Assembly: GCF_009689005.1 (NCBI RefSeq)
Contig: NZ_AP021879.1
Coordinates: 3,100,001 to 3,164,000, forward strand
Direction: 5' to 3'
Length of the DNA stretch: 64,000 nucleotides
From: Desulfosarcina ovata subsp. ovata
GTDB lineage: Bacteria > Desulfobacterota > Desulfobacteria > Desulfobacterales > Desulfosarcinaceae
Shown in pieces: positions 25,076 through 33,603 of the stretch (position 1 is its first letter; the number at the start of each line of letters is the position of its first letter). The position numbers and the translations under genes were made by a program. Below the pieces are notes generated by a model, which made no database searches, was not told where the DNA came from, and saw only the letters and a list, made by a program, of their open reading frames with translations.

Positions 25076-26965
25076 TCAACACGCGACGTGCGGAGCGCGG
25101 CTTCTGGCTGCCTTGATGATGCGTTGATTCATATTTTCCGTTCTTACAACATGGCGATCAGCGGAAGATAAAGATGAAGTGGAAAGTTGAAGTATTTTAT
25201 CCAGATTTGACATCTTTTGGGACGGTAACCCTTTTTCTTTTCTCCGCGCTTCTTCTTTATCGAGTTGTGCAAAAGCAAGAGGAAGACGATCAATGGATCC
25301 GCAAACGGCACTGACATAATCGGGTTGGTTCAGATTATACACCAGCGCTGCCTCAGCCGGTAATCGTTCAAAATCATGTGTGAGGTTTTTCCGCCCACTC
25401 CTGCGTCGTTCGCCATGTTTTATGGTGCCGAAAAAATTTTCTATAATTTCGTTTGTACGACTCACAAGTCGCATTCGAGAAGGGGCGTTCTCCGGTAACG
25501 TAATAACGTGGCCCCAAAGGTGTTCGCCATGAACATCGATATGTTTCAAGATGATATCAATGGCATCACGCATATCTTGGGCCGGGCCTCTTTTGGGACG
25601 ACGTTCTTTGAGCGATGCCGTCCAATCGTAAAATCGTTTCCGCATCAAATCAATGTCTGCCACTGTTTCATTTTCGGGCAGTTTTTTCGCGGTCCGCAGT
25701 TGATCCCGCAATTCATCGAATAGCTCAGCACGGCGTTGAAGACGCTTGATGATGTGACGAAAAGGAACTTCACATGCAACTTTGGTCAAAATCCGGCCAA
25801 GCCGTTTGAGTGCACCCGTTACTTTTCGATCATCGGATGGGATACGAAGAAACGCATCAATCGCTTTTGATCCGATCATGCAGCGGTTAAAAAAATCGAA
25901 ATAGGGTCGGTCAAATGGAAAATCCAGCCCGGAGGCGTCGGCATGATAGTCGATCACCCATTGGCTTAGCGCACGGACAACCGCTATCCCATTTTTTCCC
26001 GGCGGCAATTGATATGTATGGTCTTCCATCTCTTGCCATGCAATAACCGTTTGCCGAGCATCATCGATCTGTAAACCAATCTTTCCGCCGAACTCGCGAA
26101 TCAGGCGCTTAATGTCGGCCTGAACCTTGGTTCTGCGAAAAAGGTCGCGAAGGGCACAATGGTCAGAATTTAAAAGATCTTTGCCGATATCCGCCAGAAA
26201 ATGCTGATGGCAGGCCAAAACAGGGATCTCCAATCCCAATTCGGAAACCAAATCGTTCAGCGCCGGTGTGACCGCTCGCCCTAAATCTCGCATCCCCGCA
26301 CAAGGCGGGCCGAATCTTTCAACGGTGTCGCGCAGACATGGCAAAATAAGTTCAGCTTTCTCAGTGGCTATCTTCCATGCGCCAAGCACCCATTTTCGCC
26401 AACCGGCCATCACAACAAAAAGCGTGCCTCGGCCGTTTTCTCCGCTTGCATCGATGTGCATCGGCCATCCACCGTCATTTTCCAATATTTTTCTTATGCG
26501 GTCGGCTTTTGCATAATGAAGCCGTAGAAAATATTGTGAAAACCGCATGGCCAAGTCACTGACTTCACCAGCTGAGATACGAATGCCATAGTCGTCATTG
26601 AGCGCTGCCATGATCTCTTCTCGCTGCCGATGTTCAAGCAACCGCTGGCGTCCGACAAAAACCATCAAATCATAGCCGGCATTGCAGTTTGGCATAATAG
26701 TTTGCGACACGGATAAAGATCTTTGGGTCACCAAGGTGCCGACGGGATGATGGCATCGGCCGGCACAAACATACACTGTTTCACATACTTCGAATACTCC
26801 ATGTCGAAGGGTCCTGCCTTCATGGCGGTATGTTTTCTGAACTTTCATTGGGCCATGACAGATTTCACAGCGTCCACGCTCCTCTTTGGCCGAAACAACA
26901 ACATCGGTCAGTCCGAAAGCCTGTTTACAACAACGGTCATTCAAACGACGCGCCTCATCTCTCAA
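25076..26965 (-). CDS. DDE transposase of unclassified IS, 629 aa
   Basis: N-terminal zinc-binding region (CEICHGPMKVQKTYRHEG then CETVYVCAGRCHHP), followed by a DDE-type core: MHIDASGENGRGTLFVVMAG with the likely first aspartate near residue 173, a second acidic region with LACHQHFLADIGKDLL, and RTNEIIENFFGTIKHGERRRSG near residue 540 as the catalytic glutamate helix with the NxxExxF and K/R pattern. The C-terminal 60 residues are basic. Follows the winged-helix gene by 14 bases, so both are probably translated together. Intact and possibly active. Family unknown to me. Confidence 0.85.
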   Translation of the reverse strand: MRDEARRLNDRCCKQAFGLTDVVVSAKEERGRCEICHGPMKVQKTYRHEGRTLRHGVFEVCETVYVCAGRCHHPVGTLVTQRSLSVSQTIMPNCNAGYDLMVFVGRQRLLEHRQREEIMAALNDDYGIRISAGEVSDLAMRFSQYFLRLHYAKADRIRKILENDGGWPMHIDASGENGRGTLFVVMAGWRKWVLGAWKIATEKAELILPCLRDTVERFGPPCAGMRDLGRAVTPALNDLVSELGLEIPVLACHQHFLADIGKDLLNSDHCALRDLFRRTKVQADIKRLIREFGGKIGLQIDDARQTVIAWQEMEDHTYQLPPGKNGIAVVRALSQWVIDYHADASGLDFPFDRPYFDFFNRCMIGSKAIDAFLRIPSDDRKVTGALKRLGRILTKVACEVPFRHIIKRLQRRAELFDELRDQLRTAKKLPENETVADIDLMRKRFYDWTASLKERRPKRGPAQDMRDAIDIILKHIDVHGEHLWGHVITLPENAPSRMRLVSRTNEIIENFFGTIKHGERRRSGRKNLTHDFERLPAEAALVYNLNQPDYVSAVCGSIDRLPLAFAQLDKEEARRKEKGLPSQKMSNLDKILQLSTSSLSSADRHVVRTENMNQRIIKAARSRAPHVAC

Positions 26966-26979
26966 ATCGCTCAGGACGT

Positions 26980-27672
26980 TTAAGGGAGGCTTGCCGTTTT
27001 TTTTTCTGTCGGGATCCCGTGTCGAGTAAAAATCTGTTTGACTTGCTCGACTGTAACCGACATCCCTCGTACGTCCAGGCGCTCAGCAACCAACGTTGGA
27101 GACACCCTGATCTTTACGGTTTTAAACGCTTCAATCAGCACGGCGATGGTTAATTCTGCTGATGGTGGTTCAACAACCGGTGCTGTCTTTTGCAAAAGAA
27201 AACGGCGCGTATTTAACTGCAGTTGTGCTTTTTCAGGATTTGCATCTGTATATAGAAAGAAACGTTCCAGCCGACGGCGACCGATCTGATTGTTTTTAAC
27301 CAGCCCATGCAGTGCATTATGCAACGTGTTGGGAATTCTTATTTTCAACAAATTCAGCATTTCTTTGGGCATCATGCCGGCATCTGAAGAATGGACGATT
27401 TTGATGATGGTGTTTTTCAGCGTGCCATATTGTGAAAAACCAATCCCCTTATGAAACCACAATCCCCACTCATCAAAAATCGGTACATCCTGAAGCGTAT
27501 AATAACGACCGGCATCCGTAAAACTCGTTAAATATCCCATGCGTTTGAGTCTTCGAAAAACACTCATTCGCGACGTCGTTTGAAGTAAATGATATAACTG
27601 GCCAATATCTGCGATATACTTCTTATTGAAAAAGTTCCAAAGTACTGTCTTGGATTCTTCAGGTGAGAGCAT
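26980..27672 (-). CDS. Winged-helix-like accessory protein of unclassified IS, 230 aa
   Basis: Residues 1-80 (LYHLLQTTSRMSVFRRLKRM, then YLTSFTDAGRYYTL) have the pattern of a winged helix-turn-helix domain, followed by a second helical segment (MMPKEMLNLLKIRIPNTLHNAL, QIGRRRLERFFLYTD) and a C-terminal ADP-like region LVAERLDVRGMSVTVEQVKQIF. It is the first gene of the 2854-bp IS and may bind the element ends or regulate the transposase. Start ATG 27672. No family recognised. Confidence 0.75.
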   Translation of the reverse strand: MLSPEESKTVLWNFFNKKYIADIGQLYHLLQTTSRMSVFRRLKRMGYLTSFTDAGRYYTLQDVPIFDEWGLWFHKGIGFSQYGTLKNTIIKIVHSSDAGMMPKEMLNLLKIRIPNTLHNALHGLVKNNQIGRRRLERFFLYTDANPEKAQLQLNTRRFLLQKTAPVVEPPSAELTIAVLIEAFKTVKIRVSPTLVAERLDVRGMSVTVEQVKQIFTRHGIPTEKKTASLP

Positions 27673-27892
27673 ATGGCCTCATGATACAATTATTTGTTTG
27701 AATGTAAATTATTCAAACAATCGTATCAATTTAGCCCTCCCATGTCAATCCTCGGGTTTAATAATATCAAATGGTTACATTTTTTAGTGCCGTCATAATC
27801 ATCGAACAGCGATACAATTATGAATGAATATAACGATATATTTGCTTACATTTCAGTGGGTTAAAAAACCCAACTGCATTCTGACCCTGTAG

Positions 27893-27987
27893 ACTCGAAC
27901 GTTTCCGTCACGTCCTTCATCGGCGATAGCAATGGTAATCGAATCTTTGTGGACATCTAAACCAACATACTTTACTATCTTGTTCAT
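27893..27987 (-). pseudogene. IS110-family transposase copy 1, first ~31 codons
   Basis: ATG 27987 with AAGGAGG 6 bases upstream, then MNKIVKYVGLDVHKDSITIA with the first catalytic aspartate. The frame runs into the inserted element after RVY. The 8-bp repeat ACTCGAAC at 27893-27900 is the same as at 25031-25038, showing where the gene was opened. Confidence 0.88.
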
Positions 27988-28111
27988 GGCCTGCCTCCTT
28001 GATTTTGGCTCTGTAGTTAGGTTTTTTACGGACCGCTCACTATAACCCACGTTTTCAAGGTTTGGCAGGCCTTTTTATTGCCGTCTTGGTTAACGTTCAA
28101 CCATATTGTCT

Positions 28112-29077
28112 AACAAGTTGAAGGTCAGCAATAATGATGAAAGGTGCTTGTTCCCGTGACCGAAGTTGTGTTCAATATTATAGCCTCTGTTTTTCAAAAC
28201 ATTATTATTTTCGTTCTCGACTTTCCAGCGTGCTCGGCCATCTTTGACAATTTGCTTGACGTTGCTCTTTGAAACTTCAAAATTGGTTGCAAATGCGTTT
28301 TTGTACACGATTTTTCCATCGGGCAGGGTTGTTGTCAGTTCGCACCAATTAACATCAATGGCGTTTTCACTATCACGTAGCGGCAGTTTGTTGGCAAAGC
28401 GATACGTATCGATTTCATGGGTTTTGCCGGTCCAGCGCTTCTCCACCACGGTTTCGATGGTCTGCATGGCGTCCAATTCATCCAGCCACTGGTAAAGGGT
28501 TTTATGAGAATCGGGTTTACAGACCAAAATGAAATCAAGTTCTTGATCTAATAGTTTTTTGCAAATCGGTTGTTTACAGTATAGATCATCGCCCAATACA
28601 GTGATGCCAAAAGGTTGATACTCCGCCGCATATTGATCGATCCAGCGTTTTGCTGCCGCGTTTTCGCAATCTTGTTTATCATGGCCATCCTGGGGGGTAA
28701 TAAATTCCGGTTGCAAAGCAATCACCTTATTGTTTTCCGGTGCCACAATCACCGGGGTCACGACTGAATGCGAATAGGTTACGGTTCCATTTTTATGGTG
28801 CTTGCGACTACAATTATCACAATGAATTGTATTTGAAGCAAAATACTGCGTTCCGTCAAAGGCAACCAATAAATTGTTGTCGTATGAGCGAAACCCGTCC
28901 AGATGACCGGATTTTTCCAATCCGTCGAAAAGATATTTGAACACGGGCGTGACATAAGAGGGATGGACCTCGTCCATTAAACTTTTGATGTGGTTGGTAC
29001 AGGGAATTTGAGTGAGGCCGAAAAGTGATTGCGCATTGTTTTTGCCTTTTGTTTGCTGCATAGCGGATTGAAAAGCT
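28112..29077 (-). pseudogene. IS4-like transposase, middle piece
   Basis: Holds the DDE core: LLVAFDGTQYFASNTIHCDNC with the first aspartate, ITVLGDDLYCKQPICKKLL with the second, and the C-terminal KVENENNNVLKNRGYNIEHNFGHG with the catalytic glutamate region. The apparent start and end residues of the open frame come from the flanking IS1111 elements. With the N-terminal piece (30839-31041) and C-terminal piece (23296-23488) it rebuilds exactly 1362 bases, a 453-codon frame plus stop with no frameshift, which shows that the insertions are recent. Confidence 0.9.
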
Positions 29078-29595
29078 GATATGGTTGAACACTTGTCAAG
29101 AGAAAAACCTATCCATACCCAAAAAACTTGGGCCAATAATTTTCATCGAGCGTTTGGATAGAGGCGGGGTCTGCAATAACGACGGTAGAGCACTCTGATA
29201 TTCGCGGATTGGATACCGCATGACTAGGCTTCGTCGTGGAGCTGCCTCGGTCTAAAGACGGGAGTTTCGGCCTGAAGGCCTATTCCGATAGCTTTTTCGA
29301 GGGTTCTCCAAACCGCGACCGCGCCCCTATCCAAAAGCTCGATGGCTATATTTGTTCTTTGATAAAGCCGATCCTTTCTTGAGCATTTTTAAAATCAATA
29401 AGTTCTTTTTCTATTTGCATCATCGATTATAGAGAAGTACTTATCCAGCTTCTTGAGCCGGAGCAACAGTCGCGCTTCTCTCGCCGTCGCTAATTCCCAC
29501 CCAGCGTGGAAAGTCAGGGCTGTCAAGGCTGCGACCTTAGGGAGCACCCTTTAGGGCTTGGCCTTGATAGGCCTGGGTTTCCACGCTATAACAAA
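29078..29595 (-). ncRNA. Candidate bridge-RNA region of the IS1111-type element
   Basis: The 518-bp non-coding 3' end is conserved in both copies and contains hairpins, for example AGCGTGGAAA pairing with TTTCCACGCT (about 29502-29585) and AGCTTTT pairing with AAAAGCT (29290-29296 with 29333-29339). In IS1111-type elements the guide RNA is expected from this side of the recombinase gene. No transcript boundary can be set from sequence alone. Short open frames here are not genes. The same region occurs at 23489-24006 in copy 1. Confidence 0.4.
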
Positions 29596-30714
29596 TCATC
29601 TTTCAGCGGCCACGATTGGAACAGCCCGGGCAATGGCCCAGATGAAACCGGCCAACTCGCGTGCAATCGCGGTGATGACCACGTTATGGTTTTTGCCCTT
29701 TGCAATCAACCTGCGGTAGCGGTGGCATAGTCGTAGCTGTGCATTCCAGGCAATATCCAAAACATCGTCCGGCAAGCCTTCCTGGCGTTTACGGATCGCC
29801 TTACTTTTCCGGGCCGGCATACGATAGGCCTGAGCCGATTCGATCAACGTCCTGCGGGCATGGGTATTGCCGGTTTTGGTAATGGGGCCTTTTTTGATGG
29901 TGCCACCGCTTGAATGCTCCGATGGGATCAGACCCAAATAGGCCATCAGCTGTGCCGGCGTATCGAAACGGCTCAGATCCCCCAGTTCAGCGACGACGGT
30001 CACCGCGCTGAGCAAAGAAATCCCCCTGAGCGCTTGCAGAGCCTCGATAACCGGAAGCAGTCGACTGGTTTGGCAACATTGCTCAATCGCTTTTTCGATG
30101 CGCTTAACGCGGGCCTCATGGTCTTCCATGGCGTCCAGGTATTCGGTAAGGGCAATATGCTGGGCAGGATGCTGCATTTTCAGCTCCGCCAGCCAATTTA
30201 AATGAGCTTTACCCCATTTGCTTTTACCTGGATAACTGATTCCTTGTCGCAATAAAAAGGCATTGATCTGTTGTTTGACTTTGCGGAGCGATATTTGGAT
30301 GTCTTTTCGTGCACGTACCAGGTCACGAAGCGCTTCATCGGCCTGATCGGGGACATACACCGGCGTCAGTTCTCCGGAACGGTGGAGCGTCGCCAGGTGG
30401 GTTGCATCACGGCGATCATTCTTAACCCGATCACCTGTTTTTTTGGGGATCAACGCTGGAGCAACGACAACGCAATCGATCCCCTTGCTTGTTAAATGCC
30501 TATAGATCGGATATCCGCACGGACCTGCTTCGTAAACACAATGCAATTCGGCGTTTTGTGAAATCAGTTTTCGCATGACGTTATCAATCTGCCCCAGGTC
30601 GTTGCTGATTTTTCCATACACTCGAACGTTTCCGTCACGTCCTTCATCGGCGATAGCAATGGTAATCGAATCTTTGTGGACATCTAAACCAACATACTTT
30701 ACTATCTTGTTCAT
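29596..30714 (-). CDS. IS110-family transposase (DEDD recombinase), intact copy
   Basis: 372 residues from ATG 30714, which has AAGGAGG 6 bases upstream; the open frame extends further but without need. The N-terminal RuvC-like DEDD domain shows GLDVHKDS, VYEAGPCGY and VKNDRRDATH; the C-terminal Tnp domain has LRGISLLSAVTVVAELGD, LMAYLGLIPSEHSSGG with the conserved serine, and ITKTGNTHARR. It catalyses insertion and excision of the element, guided in characterised relatives by an element-encoded bridge RNA. Copy 1 at 24007-27987 is the same gene interrupted. Confidence 0.94.
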   Translation of the reverse strand: MNKIVKYVGLDVHKDSITIAIADEGRDGNVRVYGKISNDLGQIDNVMRKLISQNAELHCVYEAGPCGYPIYRHLTSKGIDCVVVAPALIPKKTGDRVKNDRRDATHLATLHRSGELTPVYVPDQADEALRDLVRARKDIQISLRKVKQQINAFLLRQGISYPGKSKWGKAHLNWLAELKMQHPAQHIALTEYLDAMEDHEARVKRIEKAIEQCCQTSRLLPVIEALQALRGISLLSAVTVVAELGDLSRFDTPAQLMAYLGLIPSEHSSGGTIKKGPITKTGNTHARRTLIESAQAYRMPARKSKAIRKRQEGLPDDVLDIAWNAQLRLCHRYRRLIAKGKNHNVVITAIARELAGFIWAIARAVPIVAAER

Positions 30715-30838
30715 GGCCTGCCTCCTTGATTTTGGCTCTGTAGTTAGGTTTTTTACGGACCGCTCACTATAACCCACGTTTTCAAGGTTTGGCAGGCCTT
30801 TTTATTGCCGTCTTGGTTAACGTTCAACCATATTGTCT

Positions 30839-31041
30839 AAAAAGGATGGGCTTTGGGTAAAGAAAACAGAAAAAGCTCCCAGGGCTGCGTCTTCTATGCT
30901 GTAGCTGGTATTAGTTCCGATGCGCCGGTCAGGAAATGCAGAAATAGTTTGGCGAAAAAATTGGATCACTTTGTCAAATGTGAATTCTGCATGTTTCCTT
31001 TCAAGTAGGATGCGGTTTTCTTCTTGTTCTGGCAATCGCAT
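30839..31041 (-). pseudogene. IS4-like transposase, N-terminal piece
   Basis: Starts at ATG 31041 (MRLPEQEENRILLERKHAEF) and runs to TQSPSFL, where IS1111-type copy 2 interrupts it. On removing that copy the sequence reads SPSFLAFQSAMQQ, continuing smoothly into the middle piece. The open frame as it stands ends with residues encoded by the inserted element. Confidence 0.88.
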
Positions 31042-31357
31042 GGCCCTGGCTCGCTTTTGGTAAAAGTGGATGAGTATTCACCCTCTTATATCCATTACAA
31101 GCTTCTGTGTCCAGAACATTTTGAAATAATACAGAAAATAAATGCATCGAACTTTGATTGAAAAAAACTTCCGTTTGGGTAGCAAAGAGAGCCATTTCAA
31201 AATTACAATTGCTGGTCTATCCCGGTCTGTCTATAGGGCCCACCATTAACCCATCCCAGCCAAGCAATCGGTTTGGATTCCCGTCTGAGCCCAGCACCTG
31301 GGGTGTGCCCATGATCTGCCATTGAGCGATATCAAGGAGAAGGAGCGTAGAGGAAAG

Positions 31358-33412
31358 ATGAAAAGATTAATAATTACATGGTGCGTGTTCGTTCTGTTTC
31401 TGGTTGTACCGATTATTGCTGTTGAACCTTCATTTTCTCAAGAAGCCAGTGATGAAACTTCGGAACAACCGTACAAACTTGAAGATGTTGTGGTGCGCGG
31501 TGACCTGAGCCAGAAAAACCTGGATGCGTCCTCATCGGAAGTATTGACCAGTGAGGAAATTACCAACCGTGTGTATGATAATCCCGTGGAAATCATTGGC
31601 CTGGTTCCCGGCGTATCGATAAACCAGTACAAGCAGGGAGGGACGGCGTCCAGTCTTCAAATGAGGGGATTTACCTCCGTTTCGCACGGTTCCGATGCCG
31701 CATTTTACATTGACGGTATCCCGCTTAACGAGGGAGACGGGTATGCAGACACCAATATCGTCAACCCGGAAGAACTGGAACGGGTGGAAGTGATCAAGGG
31801 TCCGATTTCGCCCCTTTACGGAAATTATGCGTCGGCAGGTGTTGTCCATTTTCACACAAAAAACAAGGTGGACCATCAACACGTCAAGTTGCAGTATGGC
31901 GCCTACGACACGTATGAAGGCAATTATGTGGGCGGGTTTACCAGCAAAGATGGGAAGACGGACCATGTCTATTCGTTTATGACCTACCACACCGATGGCT
32001 ACCAGGACAATTCGGATTGGGATAAGCTGAACGGCGCCGCCCGGATTACCCACCATCTGACCGACGATCTGAATATCCGCCTGAGTTTGCGCGGATTCAA
32101 TTCAGACTGGGACGCCCCCGGGTGGCTCAACGAAGAAGAGTATGAAGACGACCCCGAAAAATCCGTCAACGACGCCAATGGCGGAAGCAAGGACTACAAA
32201 TCCGGCAAAATTGACGTCGACTATATGCTCTCCAGCGACTCGAAACTTCTCTTCCAGCTCTGGAGCTATGACCAGAATTTCGTGAGGTACTACGCCGGCA
32301 GGGACGAAGGCGTGGAGGTGGGGACCAACATCGGCAATGTGCGCGATTTTGACCGGCTGGCCTATGGCTCCAACGTCAGTTACAATTTTCTTGGCGATCT
32401 ATTGGGCCGGCAGATGAGCTTTACGGCCGGCGCCGACTATATGATGGAGGACATCGACCGCAACAGATGGCGGCTAACGGCGGGCAACGGCCGTGAAAAA
32501 GGCGAGAAATACATCGACTACCATATCGACTTCGAGTCGATCGGAATCTATACCGATATCAACTACCAGGTCATCGATCCACTCAAGATTATCATCGGGG
32601 GCCGCTACGATCACTTCACCGGGGATTTGACCGATCACCTGTTGGACGACCAGGAGTCTTCCATGGATGACACCGATATATTCAGCCCCAAGGGAGGCCT
32701 GCTGATTACCCTGCTGGATGATCGCCTGGAACTGTTCGGCAATTATTCCCGCGGGTTTGCCATGATGTCCGGTTTCGCAGAGCAGGCGCAGTACACCCAG
32801 GACAGCTGGGATCCGCAAATCAGGACGCAATATGAAATCGGCATGCGGGTAAGACCGGTGGACTGGTTTAACGGTCAGTTGATCGGTTTTCGCCTGGATA
32901 CGACCGATGACTTTATTCAGGACCCGGTTACCAGCGAATATGAAAATAAGGGTGAAACCAGACGCGACGGAATTGAATTGACGCTTGATTTCTATGCTTT
33001 CGATTTCGGCTACCTGCACTGCGACTACAGCTATATCGACGCCACCTATGAAGACTACTCATCAGGGGGCGTGTCTTATGACGGCAACGATCTTTCAGGG
33101 GTGCCAACTGATATCGTTAACATCGAAATAGGCTACAATCCGGTAACAGGCTTTGGTGGAAGACTCAGGTACCATTATCAAGACGGTGGGATGCTCGACG
33201 ACGCCAACACCCTCAAGGGCGAATCGTGGGACAAAATCGATGCGAATATCTTCTATCGCTTCGGCAATGATCCCAGATACACCATTGCCTTAGAGGTCCT
33301 GAACGTTTTTGACGAGAAATATCCGGCGTGCGAGTCTTATTGGAGCGGATCAACATCTTATTCTCCAGGCTTGCCACTGAGTGCCTATCTCTCCTTTACC
33401 GTCGATTTTTAA
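31358..33412 (+). CDS. TonB-dependent outer-membrane receptor, intact
   Basis: Start ATG 31358 with AGAGGAAAG upstream; the open frame from 31322 begins at a TTG without support. Residues 1-27 are a signal peptide (ITWCVFVLFLVVPIIAV...FSQ). The mature protein has a plug domain (YKLEDVVVRG as TonB box region, EEITNRVYDNPVEIIGLVPGVS, LQMRGFTSV, FYIDGIPLNEGDG, LERVEVIKGPISPLYGNYASAG) and a 22-strand-type barrel ending AYLSFTVDF with terminal phenylalanine. 684 residues, normal for the family. The outer IS4-like element inserted about 135 bases upstream, in its leader, and another IS follows it. Downstream DUF4198 and Nik-type transporters point to a metal-chelate as ligand. Confidence 0.93.
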   Translation: MKRLIITWCVFVLFLVVPIIAVEPSFSQEASDETSEQPYKLEDVVVRGDLSQKNLDASSSEVLTSEEITNRVYDNPVEIIGLVPGVSINQYKQGGTASSLQMRGFTSVSHGSDAAFYIDGIPLNEGDGYADTNIVNPEELERVEVIKGPISPLYGNYASAGVVHFHTKNKVDHQHVKLQYGAYDTYEGNYVGGFTSKDGKTDHVYSFMTYHTDGYQDNSDWDKLNGAARITHHLTDDLNIRLSLRGFNSDWDAPGWLNEEEYEDDPEKSVNDANGGSKDYKSGKIDVDYMLSSDSKLLFQLWSYDQNFVRYYAGRDEGVEVGTNIGNVRDFDRLAYGSNVSYNFLGDLLGRQMSFTAGADYMMEDIDRNRWRLTAGNGREKGEKYIDYHIDFESIGIYTDINYQVIDPLKIIIGGRYDHFTGDLTDHLLDDQESSMDDTDIFSPKGGLLITLLDDRLELFGNYSRGFAMMSGFAEQAQYTQDSWDPQIRTQYEIGMRVRPVDWFNGQLIGFRLDTTDDFIQDPVTSEYENKGETRRDGIELTLDFYAFDFGYLHCDYSYIDATYEDYSSGGVSYDGNDLSGVPTDIVNIEIGYNPVTGFGGRLRYHYQDGGMLDDANTLKGESWDKIDANIFYRFGNDPRYTIALEVLNVFDEKYPACESYWSGSTSYSPGLPLSAYLSFTVDF

Positions 33413-33560
33413 TTTCCTCACCTTAAAAAATTCTGATTATAACGGATTTTGGGGAGTTTGATTCCAATAAGCCGAACATACAGTGGCCTATCCCCCGACA
33501 AAAACACAACATGTTGATATTATTGAAGATTTGAGTCTAGACTTTTTACTAATAATTTTA

Positions 33561-33603
33561 TATAGTTAGAGACACATCCCGCCAAAGGAGGTCTCTAACT
33601 ATA
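33561..33603 (+). promoter_or_regulatory. Hairpin at the transposase translation start
   Basis: TATAGTTAGAGAC (33561-33573) pairs perfectly with GTCTCTAACTATA (33591-33603). The loop carries the Shine-Dalgarno AAAGGAG and the right arm reaches the A of the ATG. Such structures keep transposase translation low when transcripts enter from outside. Confidence 0.65.

Larger units (their letters stand above)
25039..27892 (-). mobile_element. Unclassified two-gene insertion sequence, 2854 bp
   Basis: Bounded by an 8-bp target duplication ACTCGAAC (25031-25038 and 27893-27900) and by imperfect terminal inverted repeats: the left end starts CTTAAGCGTCATTTTGCGG and the right end, on the other strand, CTACAGGGTCAGAATGCAG, sharing about two thirds of the first 31 bases. 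It carries a 230-residue winged-helix-like protein and a 629-residue DDE transposase, both on the minus strand. I cannot place it in a named IS family. It sits inside IS110 copy 1 and must be the latest of the nested insertions. Confidence 0.88.
23489..28111 (-). mobile_element. IS110-family (IS1111-type) element, copy 1, interrupted by a 2854-bp IS
   Basis: Without its own insertion the copy is 1761 bp, the same length as copy 2 at 29078-30838, and the two look identical throughout. Subterminal inverted repeats ATATGGTTGAAC lie a few bases inside each end, the mark of the IS1111 subgroup, and the element is bounded by the dinucleotide CT (23487-23488 and 28110-28111). The target, restored, reads GAAAGGCTAACAAG in the host transposase gene. 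There is no classical target duplication, as expected for IS110 elements. Confidence 0.9.
29078..30838 (-). mobile_element. IS110-family (IS1111-type) element, copy 2, intact, 1761 bp
   Basis: Subterminal inverted repeats ATATGGTTGAAC at 29079-29090 and inverted at 30822-30833; bounding CT dinucleotides at 29076-29077 and 30837-30838. One transposase gene on the minus strand, a short 5' end (about 122 bp) and a long 3' non-coding end (about 518 bp). The restored target is GAAAAGCTAAAAAG, matching the copy 1 target at 12 of 14 positions. Inserted in the N-terminal part of the host IS4-like transposase gene. Confidence 0.92.
23069..31214 (-). mobile_element. IS4-like insertion sequence (ancestral 1762 bp) carrying three nested insertions
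   Basis: Terminal inverted repeats CAGCAATTGTAATT occur at 23069-23082 and, inverted, at 31201-31214. They are flanked by a 9-bp direct repeat GTCTATCCC at 23060-23068 and 31215-31223, so this outer element inserted once into the region before the TonB receptor gene. Removing the two IS1111-type copies (23489-28111 and 29078-30838) leaves 1762 bp with one DDE transposase gene. The 9-bp duplication fits IS4-type elements. The element is dead because its gene is broken in two places. Confidence 0.9.

Noticed and set aside
29506-30772. Plus-strand open frames repeated exactly at 23917-25171 and 29506-30772
   Set aside because: They repeat only because the IS110 element is present twice; they lie antisense to the transposase or in its non-coding end.
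22988-31357. NiCo-type riboswitch in the leader of the intact TonB receptor, split by the IS4-like element
   Set aside because: GGGCCC segments could pair across the insertion and GGATAGGAGC looks suggestive, but I cannot match a full consensus and do not claim it.
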